Shown in pieces: positions 1-12,382 of a stretch of DNA of 64,000 bases. Each line of letters begins with the position of its first letter. Positions within the stretch are counted from its first letter, which is position 1. This stretch comes from Setomelanomma holmii (lineage: Eukaryota; Ascomycota; Dothideomycetes; Pleosporales; Phaeosphaeriaceae): the NCBI GenBank assembly GCA_010015745.1, contig ML978263.1, positions 39,937 through 103,936 of the forward strand, in the 5' to 3' direction. The notes below the pieces were generated by a model, which saw only the letters and a list, made by a program, of their open reading frames with translations, was not told the origin of the DNA and made no database searches. Both the position numbers and the translations under genes were made by a program.

Positions 1-1277
1 CTTGCAGCCAGAGGTGTATGGCTCTCTGTGGTGGCTGTAATATTTGGTTCTGTAACTGCGGCGATGTTGGATGGAACTGTTCCTGTGGCACCAGTACCGG
101 CATTTGTATCATCGTCGCGGATGATCTCTTCCGACTGCTACACGTCAGGTTGAACGGGAGAGATGGTAATGCTACATCTTACCAGGACTTTCTTTCGTGG
201 AGCCTTCCTCGTGCTCAACTTCAATATAGTCTTCTTTGGAGACTCTGAATTTTGTTCTTTTGCAAGGGACCGTGGAGCTGTCGGAAAGTCAGTGTTCAGC
301 ACTTCTGCCAATGCTCTGTTGCTTGTAAATCATAGTCTGTTGCAAAGACGTCGGGGTACTGAGATTATTATCTGCGAGGTGTCCGTTGTACATGGACCGA
401 AATGTGGGGCAAGCCGGATCTCGTTGCGAAGACAAAACGTACCAGAACGAACAGGTAGCGGCGACGCAATCGCTGGCGTCGCGAAACCATTCAGCGTCGT
501 CATTGGGTCTTCTTCTTCATCTTCTGGCGAGATTATCTCCTCAGACTGATCTCATGCGTGAGCGAAATGCCATGCAAGCGCAGTGCGGAAAACTTACGAT
601 GGGCTTCTTCCTAGGCTTTCGATTTGAGGACTTGCGTCGCCCATTGACAGCACTACCTGATGCTAAGGGTGTCGTTGTCTCGCTGACAGGCGCAGCAGTG
701 TCATCATGGTCGCTGCCCTCTGATGCCACAATCTCCTCAGACTGATTCTGTTAGCTGCTTACAATACAATACTCGCACTGCTGACGTACTAAATATTTCT
801 TCGGCGCCTTGCGCTTCTTCTTTGCTGACGGACTCAACTTCTCTGTTTTGGTGTTCGTTGTCGAAGTTGCGGATGCTGAGGGGCGTAGTACTCCGTTTCC
901 ATTTGTTTTCAGTGACTTCTTCGGCTCGCGCGCCGCTTGACCACGGACAGCATGAGGACGACTTTCGAGCTTCAGTTCTTCAACCTCGTCGTCCTGTTTA
1001 AGTTAGAGTTTTGCGCAAGTCAAATGGATTGCGAATGTTGACTTACGCTGGTAGCAGACTCGTCCCATATATGTAAAGCAGCGTAGTACAGCAACAGTCC
1101 ATCAACGTGTTCTGAAGTCTTCCACTGCTCATATTTGAGATCTTGTGTGGGATGGTCTTTTTGCCAGCGCTTGAACTCTGCGCTGCCATGTCTTTCAAGC
1201 CAAACCGACCCCGTGTTTGCTTGAGCTGGCTTTTCCACAGCTGGTGCCGTTGCCCGTGCATGGCCAAACGGAGCCAT
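1..1277 (-). CDS. Unrecognised lysine-rich/acidic protein with repeated SEEI motifs (cut by left edge)
   Basis: I do not recognise the family. Six in-phase exons: 1277-1047, 993-790, 747-598, 545-443, 277-183 and 137 to beyond the left edge; introns have GTAAGT, GTACGT or GTAAGA donors. The start at 1277 has a good context (ACCAAATGG). Exon 1 encodes a compact N-terminal segment rich in Trp and Tyr (WLERHGSAEFKRW, then LLLYYAALHIW). The rest is low-complexity: basic patches (KKKRKAPKKYL, NRKPRKKPI, RKAPRKKVL) alternate with acidic stretches. Three of the exons open with SEEIV, SEEII or QSEEII, each directly following a basic patch. The composition suggests a nuclear or chromatin-associated protein, but that is inference. 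The 165-bp intron 442-278 is the least certain join and might hide another exon. Confidence 0.68.
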
Positions 1278-2638
1278 TTGGTTGAGACAATTCCCGTGAG
1301 AAGTGACAAACCATCAACATGAGCAGGTATGATAGCGGTCAACAAGTATTGACACGTGATGATGATGCTGACCAAAAAGAACGCGATTTAGTAGATTGAT
1401 TGATGAGACTCTTGATGCGAGGGGTGCGGCGAGTTGCGCACGATATTGTGGTTGGTGTGAGAAGTGAAGTGCAAGATCGAAGGTCCAAGTCCGTCAGAGA
1501 TCCACGTCTCGTGTCTCGTGGCACGTTAGCCCGGAATACCGACAACTGCGCCCTCTAAAGAACAGAGTTGCGCTGCCTTGGGAGCTATCGTGAGCCTGCT
1601 AGAACACTTATATTAGTATAGAAGATGTTGGCGCCATTTTGGTTGTGGTTATGGAATGGAGGTTCGGGATCAGAGGGAAAAGAAGTCGCGCTAGGAACAT
1701 CCAATTTCAGCTCGGCTAGCCATTGATTTGACGTCTATCATCTCCATTGCAGTTACACATGCGTTCCAATGGCTTGCTCTAGGGCTAACGAGACGGCATA
1801 GCCTTCCTTCAGCCTATCGACTTGGCTAAAGGCGTGTTCGCATTATCAGGTTTTGCACGCTCCGCGGCGAAGCTTGATATAAGTCGCAGTGCCTATCGAC
1901 AGCAAAAGGAACGTTGAGCAGAGCGTTCGTTGAGCTAGACTTGTCGTTCTGGCCCGCAGATGGTACGCCGCATACACTACGTAATTTCTCGCAAGCGCTT
2001 CACTGCGACAGTATCTTGTGCGGCCGGGTCATCTAGTCTGATAAATTGCGCCACCTGACACCGATGCAGCTTCTTGTATTCGATGTTTATCACCGCGGTC
2101 TAGAGCTAAGCACAGTGGAAGTCGTATTGCACTCATTCCGCAATTTGACTTCATTTGATGATTCGCATTGAGATACCACGACTACTTCAATGCCGTAATT
2201 GTCATCGCGCCCGTCCGTCGATATATACAAAGAAAGCACGAAGCCACTATTGAATCCAGTATCGCAACATGCGATCGACGCGCGCGTGAGTGTGAGCAAA
2301 CCTATGCAATGGGTATACAATCATTGAACCCCACCACCCAGACCGATATGAAAAGCACAATTGTGAGCACCAAACGGTGTCTTGCGATGAGAACGCCTCA
2401 ACTTCCTGCATGCCTGACTCGGAACCGTGACCTAAACGGGCTCGAGAGCAATCTCTAGGCGGTGAAAAAGGAAACGATAGATATGTAATTATTAGACAAA
2501 GACAATAGGTAAAATGCGATCAGAAGGTCATTCCGCGACCTTACCGTCATAATCGAGTATGAGAAGAAATGTGTGTCGAAAGCCCAACATAGGCTATGGT
2601 AAAGGGTGGGCGAAGTGAAGTTTCATCCAGAGCCTTGC
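1278..2638. other. Intergenic region, no gene recognised
   Basis: About 1.36 kb upstream of the left-edge gene and downstream of spt7. The short open frames here (for example 2168-2458 plus) have no recognisable domain, no convincing splice structure and no coding-like composition. I saw no tRNA-like fold or repeat. Confidence 0.5.
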
Positions 2639-5600
2639 CTAGAACGACTCTGGTGGGCTGGGCATGCCGTGCGCACTGCCATCCTCTTTCTCCGGGTCCA
2701 ACACCCCAGAGTTCTCTTTCTGCGATGGCTCAAGCTTGAGTTTGCCGATAGGCTTACCTAGTCCTCGTATAAGATTGCCATCGCCATTGTCGTCCTTTTC
2801 TTCGTCTAGCTTGCGCTTCTTACGAGCCATTTGTTGCTGTTCGCGCAGAGGACGCTTGCGCGGGCTCGAGATCTTGCCTGTAGGAGGCAGACGAGGCTTA
2901 GGGAAGCGCTGTTTCGGAGGAAGATCGTCATCCTCGATAAGAGGCTGGCTCTCGTTATCATGCAATTTCTTGAATAGCCAGCTTTGCACGAGGCCGATTT
3001 GACTCTCGACGCTCTGGATGGTGACAGGCTCAAACTTGGGCGGCTCAGGCATGACGACACCCGTGGTGGCGGCGTTACTGTCGTCAAAGTCAGCTTTGTC
3101 ATGTCTGAAGCGAATTTCGTTACGAACTTGTTGTCTTGCCTGGCATAAGCATTGTGAACCCTGTTCTGCAGCAAATGCAAGGGCACGCTGAACGTGAGGC
3201 CGAATTCTCTGTCCAAGCCAAGTTCCTTGAAGCCAAAGAAGTCCTCCCCAATGTCTTCAGCAAAGTCGCCACCAACGAATTGCTCACTACCATCATTGAA
3301 AGCGCCAGCTCCATCGGCACCAGCATTGTCCATGGCAGGACGAAGAAGCTCTGCATAGTATGATCGCATACGGTCGTGCATCCCGGAGAGTTTGGTTCCA
3401 AGTCGCTCGACATCGTCCTTCACATACGTTTCCAGAGTCTCCAGATCGACACCGTTGGCGTGTAGCGAGTGCAAAACCGATTCCTCCTGGGTGAAGCGGG
3501 GGCTCCAGTTGGTTGTCTTGCCATTTGGCAGCGTGACCGGAACCTCTGACTTCATCTTGGGTGTCTCGCGATAGATTCCAAGACTGGCAACCAGATTTTG
3601 AAAGAACGTTGCTGCAACGTCCGTGACCGCGTCAAGAGCTGATGGCTGGAACTCCTCGAAGCCGGCATGATAGAAGATCTTCCCCACACTGCGCTGTAAT
3701 GCGGCACGGCAGACCAAAGGTGACATTAGCGCGCCCTCTTCGGACACGACCATGGGCTCAATGTCGGTTTCCATGAACGGCTGTGGCTCGTATCGCTGAA
3801 ACTGGTTCTGGTACAGCTGAGACTGGAGTTGCATCTGTTTGACGATTCCAATCTTAGCGCAGATTTTTCTAGTGTCCTGCATGGATTGCATGTTTGCTTC
3901 CATCTTCTTGGCTAGGCCGCTGTCTGGCGTCGTGAACTGGCCCTTCGGAAAGATGCGCATGTACTCCTCGAATTGCTGGACAACGTGCCCTTCGGCATCT
4001 TCAACCCACTGGAGGCGTTCATTGAGGTCTGGGATGGAGCAGACTGCATCGTAGTAGTCGGGAATCTGGCGCTCGTCTTCGCCTTCGATACCTTCTGCGA
4101 GCGATTCCTTCGTTGCGACTTGAACACCATCTTTGCCGTCTGGCGCAGAAACGGGTCCGGTGGAGGACTCTTCCTCCATGGCTTGCTTGCGATGTCGGAG
4201 CCATCTGCGCATTCCAGCTTTCGTCCGTAGGATAGCAGGCTCGTCCGGTTGGAGTTTATCGTCACGAAAGAGCCGATGCCTCTCAGCCGCTATTGTTGCT
4301 CTGTCCATCTTGGTCACTTGTTTCCAAGTCTTGTACTCGAGGTCGTCTAGGTTAGCGTCCTCTTCCAAAGCGAAACCGTTGACAGAAGCACCAGTGCCGT
4401 CCATTTCCGACAGGTCTGCCTGACTGCCATGTGCACCGTGTCTTGATAGGCCGTTAGGACCGAGAGGGGTCAATGTGCCTGGTGGAGGTGTTGTGAAACC
4501 GTTGACACTGCCCTCCATTTCCGAATCCGCACGCATGAACTCGTTCTTCAAATTTGACACAGCGCTGTTGATTGATGGCACAGGAGGTTTCGTCTCCGGC
4601 CCTGGCGTACCTTCCAGACCTGCTGGAGGTGCCTTCCGGGCGTTATTCGAGCCCTTGCCTCCTTTGCTGGGAGCTTTTCGCCCTCGCGAAGCCATGATAG
4701 GCTCTTCTGCTCTTGTTGTTAGCATGTTCTATAGGTACTCGTGGTATTGACCTACCATCCTCGCTATCGTCGGCGCCATCGGCGTCTAGATCGCCATTGC
4801 GCGCTCTCCTCTCTTCGGCCTCGACCTCAGCACGATCGCGGATCATGATATCAGGAATGAGTGGGACGAGTTTCTCAGTCTCTTTCTTCATGTGCAGGGC
4901 CTTCTTGCGGAGGAAGTGACTGGGGTCGGCATTGTATTTTAAACAATTGGACCAGATGAGCATCAGGTCGTCCACGAACTCCTTTTTCGACTTGTACTGC
5001 AATTGCTTGAGCTTTTTCATCATCGTGCCAATGTCCATTGGGTGCTTAATGACGTTGTAATAGTCCGGTGCTTCACGCTTGTTGACACGTTGCAAGAAGG
5101 GGTGTGCATGCTCGCCAGCCTTTAGCTCCATGAGAACCTTCTCCACGCTCTCGTATAACTCTTCCTGGCCGACGCGGTCCTCGTTGGCCCATTTGCTCCG
5201 GTTCTTGCGCACTTCGCTGATTAGACTTCGCAATTGCGCGTCGGTGGCGTGTACTCTGTCGCGTTGCGCATCGATCCTAGAGATGAGATGTTTGAGGGTA
5301 AGACTCGATGCGCCGAGGTTGGTTGTGCTCAGCGTGCCTTGCTGGGGCGCAACGACAGCGCCGTTGGTAGGCGCGTTCGCAGAGGCGTCAGAAGTCTCTA
5401 TCTCCACTTGTCGGTCAAGCTCGTCAAGCTTCTGCTGCTCCAGCATAGCATCTCGATCATTCTCCAGGGTATAGAATAAAGTGTGGAAGCTGCGCTTTGC
5501 TGCCTCCTCCGCGGCGTTCTTGTCCTGCTGCAGCTTCTTGCGGACATCGTCAGATGATTTGATCTGCTCTGACGACGGTGTGCTTGTTCGCTCAATGCCT

Positions 5601-6124
5601 AGTCTGTTTGACATCGACGATATGCGGAGGCTTGGCACGAGGGAGGCGGCAGCAATGCCATTAGGGGCGCTCTTAGAAAGCAGCGGGGAAGCATGTGTAT
5701 CATCGTCTTCATCATCTTCATCGTCGTCGCCATAGTCGTCTTCGTCAATGGTGCGCGCGGCTTTCTTCGGTGTGACGGTCGGGCGCGCGTCATGCGCCGT
5801 CGGAGCATCATCGGACGACGGCTTCGGCCTATTATCCAGCGCATCAAATATGTCGTCGCGGAAAGAGCCCCCAAGCACCGCGTTGAGGCGCGCCTCGGTG
5901 CGCAGATAGTGCTCGTGCCAACGCGCTGCCCTGGGGTCCTCCTCGATGATGCTGTCAGCCCCCTCCCCCATGTTGTTCGCGTTGGAGCCGTTTGACATTG
6001 CCTCATCGCTCAGCGTCGCATTGGGGGTGCGCAGGCGGGTTGCGCTGGGCGGTTGGTGAAGGAAGCGGGCATGGTTTGGGCGTTCGCGGGACGATGGGCG
6101 ATGCGTTGATGCAGCGAGCGACAT
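2639..6124 (-). CDS. spt7: SAGA complex subunit Spt7 (bromodomain and histone fold)
   Basis: Structural subunit of the SAGA histone acetyltransferase coactivator; acts in the nucleus. Exons 6124-4756, 4706-3140 and 3077-2639 give 1124 residues, close to other filamentous-fungal Spt7. A bromodomain lies at about residues 320-430, with the APDYYNVIKHPMD acetyl-lysine-pocket region and WSNCLKYNAD. A histone-fold segment follows in exon 2 (LVCRAALQRSVGKIFYHAGF, then ALDAVTDVAATFF), the part that pairs with Taf10 in yeast. A second in-frame ATG at 5998 (MSNGSN) is an alternative start; nothing upstream of 6124 supplies an ATG. Intron 1 (4755-4707) is canonical. Intron 2 is either a GC-AG intron (3139-3078, donor AG/GCAAGA) or a GT-AG intron from 3127 (AA/GTTCGT); both keep the frame. 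The C-terminus is Lys/Arg-rich. Confidence 0.93.
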
Positions 6125-7079
6125 ATCGGCGCTGCTTGTGGGGTTGGAGTGGTGAGGCTTGGCAGCGGCCTCACAGCAGGGAAGGACCGCCTTCAGGGCG
6201 ACCTCCAACCTCGTGCGGAAATCGCGACGCGCTGAGCTCCAGCATATGAGCAGCCAGGCGGCAGACGAGGGAAACGGCGATACTTTGGTGATGGAAAGTG
6301 ATGGTGGAGCGCGTGCCTCGATGGCCGAAGTTGCAGCCGGCTTGCGAGGAGAGGAGGTACGTTCGAATAAGAAGAGCCCCAGCCTAACGTCGTTAGCCTC
6401 GACTGGCTGGCTTTTCTTCGGCTGCGGGCAGCCCCAGAATCACATCCCCTCAATATCAGAATGCTTTCCCCTCGAAACGCATTAGAAAACTCACTGGTCA
6501 ACTTGCCTGGAGGCCTACGCAGATTTTTGATGATCTTGTATAACTTTTAGCTCCCGCTTCTACCGGTCGTTGTCGCTGTTGCAGCAAGACGCAGTCACAA
6601 CCTCGCGACCGTGAGTCTCGCCTACTGTGACAAGTCTTCAAAATGACCACACCCACTTCAGCCTCAGGGACTCGAAGGATGCCAACTACTCATTTCTGTG
6701 CTGCACTTGTAGACTATGGTCATGAAAAAATCTCGCCTGTCACATTAAACTTCTCAGCGCGCATGCACCCAAGGTGAAGATCTTGCACTGTGCAGTAGGT
6801 CGCGCATACCATTGTACTCTGCCATTTCGTCCCTCGTAGATCTTGATTTCGCTCCAGAAAGCGTACCTGCATATTCCCCATCCCCTCTCCGCACTCGCCA
6901 CGGGCTGGCGACGATCCTTCCAAGGTTGATGCTCAGGGTCTCGCACGTGATACAGGCGTTAGCAGCCGCGGTCTAGCTCCGCCATTTGGAGGAACGTTTC
7001 CACATCCAAACTGCACCAAAACTGCTGCGAAGCCCAATAATGCCAGTCATTCAATTATAGCATTACGCCAGACTTCACA
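6125..7079. promoter_or_regulatory. Divergent intergenic region between spt7 and the VanZ-like gene
   Basis: About 955 bp between two divergent start codons, so it must hold both promoters. No gene, repeat or specific operator was recognised. The minus-strand frame continuing above the spt7 start has only a TTG, so it is probably 5' leader. Confidence 0.5.
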
Positions 7080-7911
7080 ATGCGCTTTCGAAAGCCTTTC
7101 GCTGGTACGTATACGTTGCTTTTGTGGAGTTCGACGTGCGTCACAGGCTGGGCAGGCTTCAATAGAGAGCTGCCTGAGGACCCGTGGATGCGCACACCTT
7201 GAGCTGGCAAGCTTCGGTGCGCTTCGGGACTGAACAGTGGTTTCAAGTGTTTATGAAGGTACTAACAGCTATTCATAGCTGCCTTTGCCCTCCTCCTCTT
7301 TGTCTCCGCCGCCGCCGGCTTCTCACCGCCCGACTACTCGATCCCGACGTACAAGCAGTCCGACAAAGTGCTGCACTTCATAGCTTTCTTCCTGCTCACT
7401 CTCACTTTCTACTGGATTCTTGAAACATCACGGCGGAAGGTGCTGCAGCTCACGTTCACGGTCTGCACGCTTGGACTGGGATGTGTGAGTGAGGTTGTGC
7501 AAGGGTTGCTGCCGGTGAGTTGTGCCTATCTCCTGATCAAAGGACACTGGAGTAGAGAATCTCATGTATGAGCAGATCCACCGCGATTTCGACTACTACG
7601 ATGTCCTAGCCAATGTCATGGGCTCCATCAGCGCGCTTGCTCTTTGCAACTGGTATCACAAGCGCATGTTGGAAAGGAAACGCGCAGCCCGCGGATACGG
7701 AGCGGTTCCGGGAGACGATGATTTGGATGTCGAACTTGGCGAGAGCAGTGAGGGCCAAGAATCTGGTATTGTCAGGCCAACTGTGGAGGAGGAACTTGAG
7801 CGATGGGATGAGAACGCGGAGGACTGGGATACGACAGAGCCAGAACCCTCCAATAGCAAAGCTCAGGCGGATGGCGGAGATTTGGGAGACGGGAAGAAGC
7901 GCAACGACTGA
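7080..7911 (+). CDS. VanZ-like family membrane protein
   Basis: Small integral membrane protein of the VanZ-like family, widespread in fungi with no settled function. Exons 7080-7104, 7279-7514 and 7558-7911 give 204 residues. The first exon is only 25 nt, and intron 1 (174 bp) is long for this window. Hydrophobic segments: AAFALLLFVSAAAGF near the N-terminus, KVLHFIAFFLLTLTFYWIL, and LTFTVCTLGLGCVSEVVQGLLP, followed by the conserved FDYYDVLANVMGS and a last short hydrophobic stretch. The spacing D-K-hLHF then DhhANhxGS is what identifies the family. The last 90 residues are hydrophilic and acidic, probably a cytosolic tail. The exon 3 acceptor was set at 7557 because it gives LPN before the family motif and keeps phase. 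Confidence 0.85.
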
Positions 7912-8221
7912 AGTTCTCCACATGATGAAAACGAAAATGACGAAATGTGAGAGAGTTTGAGCAATCGATAGCGTCAGTATGGATATATTGCACACGTCGG
8001 GACCTGAAGATGGTGCAGATCGACTTGATATTCGTTACAAGCTCATAGCTAGCTCTTGGTGCTCATTTGGCCCATCTGAGCAAGCCTGCAATCATGAATC
8101 GTCACGCTGGCCTGCCTTAACTTCCATGGATTCATGCATTTTCCAGTATGAGATTCCGTAAGAACCATTAAACCCACACCAAGCGCCGAGATCATTCGCT
8201 CCCCAAAACCATCATCCTTGC
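7912..8221. other. Short 3'-3' intergenic gap
   Basis: 310 bp between the convergent 3' ends of the VanZ-like gene and rps26. It presumably holds both 3' UTRs; I see no other feature. Confidence 0.5.
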
Positions 8222-8782
8222 TTATGCGGTGGTGGTCTTGGCAGCAGCCTGGTTGGGGTTGATCTTCTTTCCATCCTTGTTGTACCTGACACGTGGGGGT
8301 GGGGCACGGTTGCGGCGACCCTCTCGGGAGCGGACACTGAGTATTTATCAGATTTGGAGCTGACCTTTGGTATGGACACAAAACATACCGCACGATCTTT
8401 CCGTGGATGGCGCACGAGACGCAGTACTGAAGCTTCAAGTACATCTTGGGGACAGTGTACTCGGGGAAGACGGACGCATCGGAGATATCACCTGGCCGAG
8501 TTGTCAGTCTGCTGCCTCTTCCTCATTTCGGAACCAATTCGCGCTCGCAGTGCGTGTGGCTGTGGGAGACGTACGGATGGCGGCAGACTCAACCATGTTA
8601 CGGATGGTGAATCTCTTGATCGCCTTGTCCTTGGGTGTGCATCGCGAGCAGTTGGAGCAGCGGATCGGCTTGACGTGGCCGCGGCCCTTCTTGTTACGGC
8701 CGCTGTGACGATGTTAGTCCTGTGTCGCCTTCTTTCATCGTTGTTTCGCTATTTCATACTTGGACGCTCGCTTCTTGACCAT
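8222..8782 (-). CDS. rps26: 40S ribosomal protein eS26
   Basis: Component of the small ribosomal subunit near the mRNA exit channel. Four exons, 8782-8760, 8702-8575, 8491-8389 and 8336-8222, give 122 residues, the usual fungal length. The first exon is 23 nt and all phases close. Diagnostic segments: MVKKRASNGRNKKGRGH at the N-terminus, the metal-binding pairs CSNC (about residue 23) and CVSC (about residue 74), AIHGKIVRVRSREGRRNRAP and the basic tail. Each intron has a GTATGA, GTACGT or GTATGT donor. Three introns in a 369-nt coding sequence is a typical density for a fungal ribosomal-protein gene. Identification is secure. Confidence 0.97.
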
Positions 8783-9690
8783 GTTGGGCTGATTCTGGAT
8801 TCGTGTAAGTTGAGATTCGTTTCTTCGTGGTTTCGAAGAGTGTACCGAAGATGTGGAATCTAAAAGTCAGCAAATTGGTGTTGTCGTGGAGAGTTGTCGT
8901 TCGTGCTGTCGTGGGTAGTGCGCACAATGCCAATTTCGCTCAGAAGCGAGGTGGTCCGTGGGTTGTATCAGGGCAGGGATCATGATGGATCTAATCTTAT
9001 CGCTTGGCAGCGGCGTCTCAGCATTTACCGGTGTGTTATGGTTGAATCCATGCTACTGACCATTCGAAGACAGGTAGTACCGGAAATTCAGCCATTCTGT
9101 AATCTGAAAAAAGGCTCAAGAGGCTTGCAAAAGCGCTGCGCAATCCTGTGGCGATGTGATCTCTCTCTAAGCCCCACCAAGCCGTGATTCGTGCTGTATC
9201 CGACCATAGCAGGGCAGATATTACATAGACACAAATGTGTAGGCGTACTTTGTAGATTCCTTTGGAGTAAGTTCAAACACTGCGGACATATGGGTGACTT
9301 CCAGACTTCCGTCTCTACGAGAGCTATGAAATGCTGCATCCCGCGGGGCACTAGTCAGTCACCGCTCAAACTTGCCCACTGTTGACATCGAGCCGAAGCA
9401 CTTGTACATTGCTGCGTTGGCATGCATGGTCGACTAAATCTTCAACTGCAAAATCAGTCGAGAACTCCCAGGATCACCATTCTTACCCCAAGTCACGTTG
9501 AGTGTTTGCGGCTGATTCAGTCTTGTGATCATTGGCCTCGGCGCTTGCCATAGCGGACCGCGTTGTTTTCATCGACCCTGGCAACGGATCTTTCAACACC
9601 TCCGCGATCACAGCGCAAGCCATCTTTACTGGCCCCTCGCCCGCCAACCAGAACACACTTGACTGCCAGCGAAGCATTTCAAACGCCGAC
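8783..9690. promoter_or_regulatory. Divergent intergenic region between rps26 and the CBS/PB1 gene
   Basis: About 900 bp separating two divergent starts. The first part is pyrimidine-rich on the rps26 strand, as expected for a ribosomal-protein 5' leader. No other gene or repeat recognised. Confidence 0.45.
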
Positions 9691-11861
9691 ATGTCTCATA
9701 CCGGCACTATGCGTGGGACCCCAAAGCCCAAGAGTCAAGCTGGAGCCGGAGCACAGTTCACAAACAGCCCCTCCGGCATACCACGACCAGCTCTCGACTC
9801 GCATGCCTCGCACGTCTCTCAGAATGATGGGACGTCAACACTCAGTGCCAGTAGGGCCAAGATGTCGAAAAGAGATGAGGTGGGAGCATAACGACTTTTG
9901 CCCTTGATTAAATGCTAATCATGCGATAGGCTATTCGACGGAAGATCGAGACCGACTTGAACAAGAAGAAGCACCCAGGAGGACGAGTACGACCAAGCAA
10001 GAAAGCCCCGCCTGGCACCGTCCTCGCTCTGAAGCCCAGTCCTGCCCTTCAGATCAAGCCGTCCACGACTGTCGCCGAGGCAGCACAGCTCATGGCAGCC
10101 AAACGGGAAGACTGCGTACTGGTCACAGACGATGACGATCGAATTGCTGGTATCTTCACAGCGAAGGACTTGGCTTTCAGAGTTGTCGGAGCTGGCATCA
10201 AGGCGCGGGATGTAACAATTGAGGAGATTATGACCAAGAACCCTCTGTGTGCAAAGACCGACACCAGCGCGACCGATGCCTTGGATCTCATGGTCAGGAA
10301 AGGGTTCCGCCACTTACCGGTCATGGACGAGAACCATGACATCTCAGGTATTTTGGATATCACAAAGTGCTTTTACGACGCCATGGAGAAACTGGAGCGC
10401 GCGTACAGCTCGTCACGGAAGCTATACGATGCACTGGAAGGTGTTCAGGCCGAACTTGGCTCGAGCCAGCCGCAACAGATCATTCAGTATGTTGAGGCTA
10501 TTCGCCAGAAGATGTCCGGTCCGACCCTTGAGTCTGTCCTGACAGGGCTACCACCAACGACGGTCTCTGTACGCACTTCGGTCAAAGAGGCTGCATCGCT
10601 CATGAAGGAAAACCACACTACCGCAGTATTGGTTCAGGACCAGGGGCAAATCACGGGAATCTTCACCAGTAAAGATGTGGTTCTTCGCGTTATCGCTGCT
10701 GGTCTCGACCCTGCTACTTGCAGTGTTGTCCGTGTTATGACCCCTCATCCCGACTTTGCGCCTATGGACATGAGCATACAGTCAGCTCTCCGCAAAATGC
10801 ACGGTATGTTCGACGATGTCAAAGTTGCAAAGATCATGAATGAGCTAATGTTTGAAAAGACGGACACTATCTCAATCTGCCCGTCATGAGTGACGCGGGT
10901 GAGATTGTTGGCATGGTAGATGTGCTCAAGCTGACCTATGCTACACTCGACCAGGTATGTCTTCTATGCCACAGATTAGACTTGGACCAATGGTTGACAT
11001 CCCAAGATCAACAACATCAGCACCACGGACAGCGAAGGGCCGGCTTGGAACAAATTCTGGCTGTCCTTGGAAGCAGAGACTGAGTCAATGATGTCTGGAG
11101 AGGGTGGTAGCCGGATACCTGGCACACCCGACCATCGATCCATGATGTCTCACGACAACCGCCCAGGTATCCATGATCGTGGAGACAGCGTACTTCCGAA
11201 TGAGTCTGCATCGCATCACGGAGAATCGCCACTACAATCCGCTCTTGGTCACTCGCCTCACACTCCGCTGGAAGACCTGCCCTTTCCCTTCAAGTTCAAG
11301 GCGCCCAGTGGACGTGTTCACCGTTTGCAGGTCACCACATCTGCTGGCATTGAGGAACTCATTTCGAACGTGGCTAGCAAGCTTGGTTCCGAGGTCGAGT
11401 CTATAGGAGGGACTCCAACATTCGAGGACAGCAGGATCTCAAAGGCCGGCTTTGCCTTGAGCTATTTGGACAACGAAGGTGATACCGTCTCAATCACCAC
11501 GAACGATGATTTAATCGAAGCAATTGGCCTGTCACGCCTTGCCCATCGCGAGAAGGTGGATCTCTTCGTGCACGACCCGGAGAAACCACCAATGGCCGCT
11601 GAAGTGAATCCACAGCCCGCACTCGCGAAGCCTGTCACCCCGCCGGAATCTGTGCTTCGTGAGCGCAAGAAGTTTTTCGATGACGATGAAGAGGAGGAAG
11701 CTCGTCCAAAGTCAAAGAGTCGAAACCAGCCAGTGCCTTTTGCGCAGCAACCTGAAATCATCCAAGGTGTACCCAACGACCTTCTTCTCCCAGGTGCTAT
11801 CGGCCTCCTCGCTGTGGTTATCGTCGGCGTTTTTGTCCTCGGACGCGCCACCAGCAGGTAA
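9691..11861 (+). CDS. CBS-pair and PB1-domain protein with C-terminal membrane anchor
   Basis: Exons 9691-9879, 9930-10803, 10860-10954 and 11007-11861 give 670 residues. Order: a disordered N-terminus; two CBS motifs at about residues 85-210 (TTVAEAAQLMAAKREDCVLV, then AGIFTAKDLAFRVV); two more at about 255-390 (TGIFTSKDVVLRVIAAG, then GHYLNLPVMSDAGEIVGMV); a PB1 domain at about 478-565 (PFPFKFKAPSGRVHRL, TITTNDDL-type acidic end); and a terminal hydrophobic helix (LLLPGAIGLLAVVIVGVFVLG). CBS pairs usually bind adenosyl ligands and PB1 domains hetero-oligomerise. The architecture matches the fungal CBS/PB1 proteins related to fission yeast Mug70. The single C-terminal helix suggests tail anchoring to an internal membrane. 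Ligand and partner are unknown. Confidence 0.93.
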
Positions 11862-12382
11862 TTTGGAGGCTAACTAGTAATCTTTTTGCTTGGAGGTGTC
11901 TTCTGGTGCTTCATTGTCAGGATTAGCAGTATTATATCCATAGATCTTCCTTCGGGAGATTGTGCTTTGTCGCTAGCAGTAGCTTCATAATGAATCCAAG
12001 ATTGATACCGTTCAAAAGTAAGAGTTCTTTGAAACAAGTGCGGATGCATAAGACACTGAGATGATGGTGTCAAACGCAAGCGCTGAGCCACTAGTTCAGT
12101 TGAAAGCCAATCGCCGCGGGGGAGGCTCCATTCACAACAGCGCTGCCAAAACCCCACCAAAACACAACGGCCTTATTTTTTTCTCCCCAGCAACACCGCG
12201 CCAGACACGCACCTGCAGCCACTCGAGCTAGACACAAGTGTCTCAACCGACTCCGCATCCACATCTCGCGCGACACATTTCTCGTGACTCCACCAATCCG
12301 CGGACTCAGCCCTTACTGCGAACAACTCTCCCACCGCTCTACGGGGCCACTGCCCGAACACCACCACGCGTCTTCTGCCACC
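11862..12382. promoter_or_regulatory. Promoter and leader region of the karyopherin gene
   Basis: About 520 bp. A pyrimidine-rich, CCAC-rich stretch leads into the CCACC-ATG start at 12383. No other gene seen. Confidence 0.45.
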
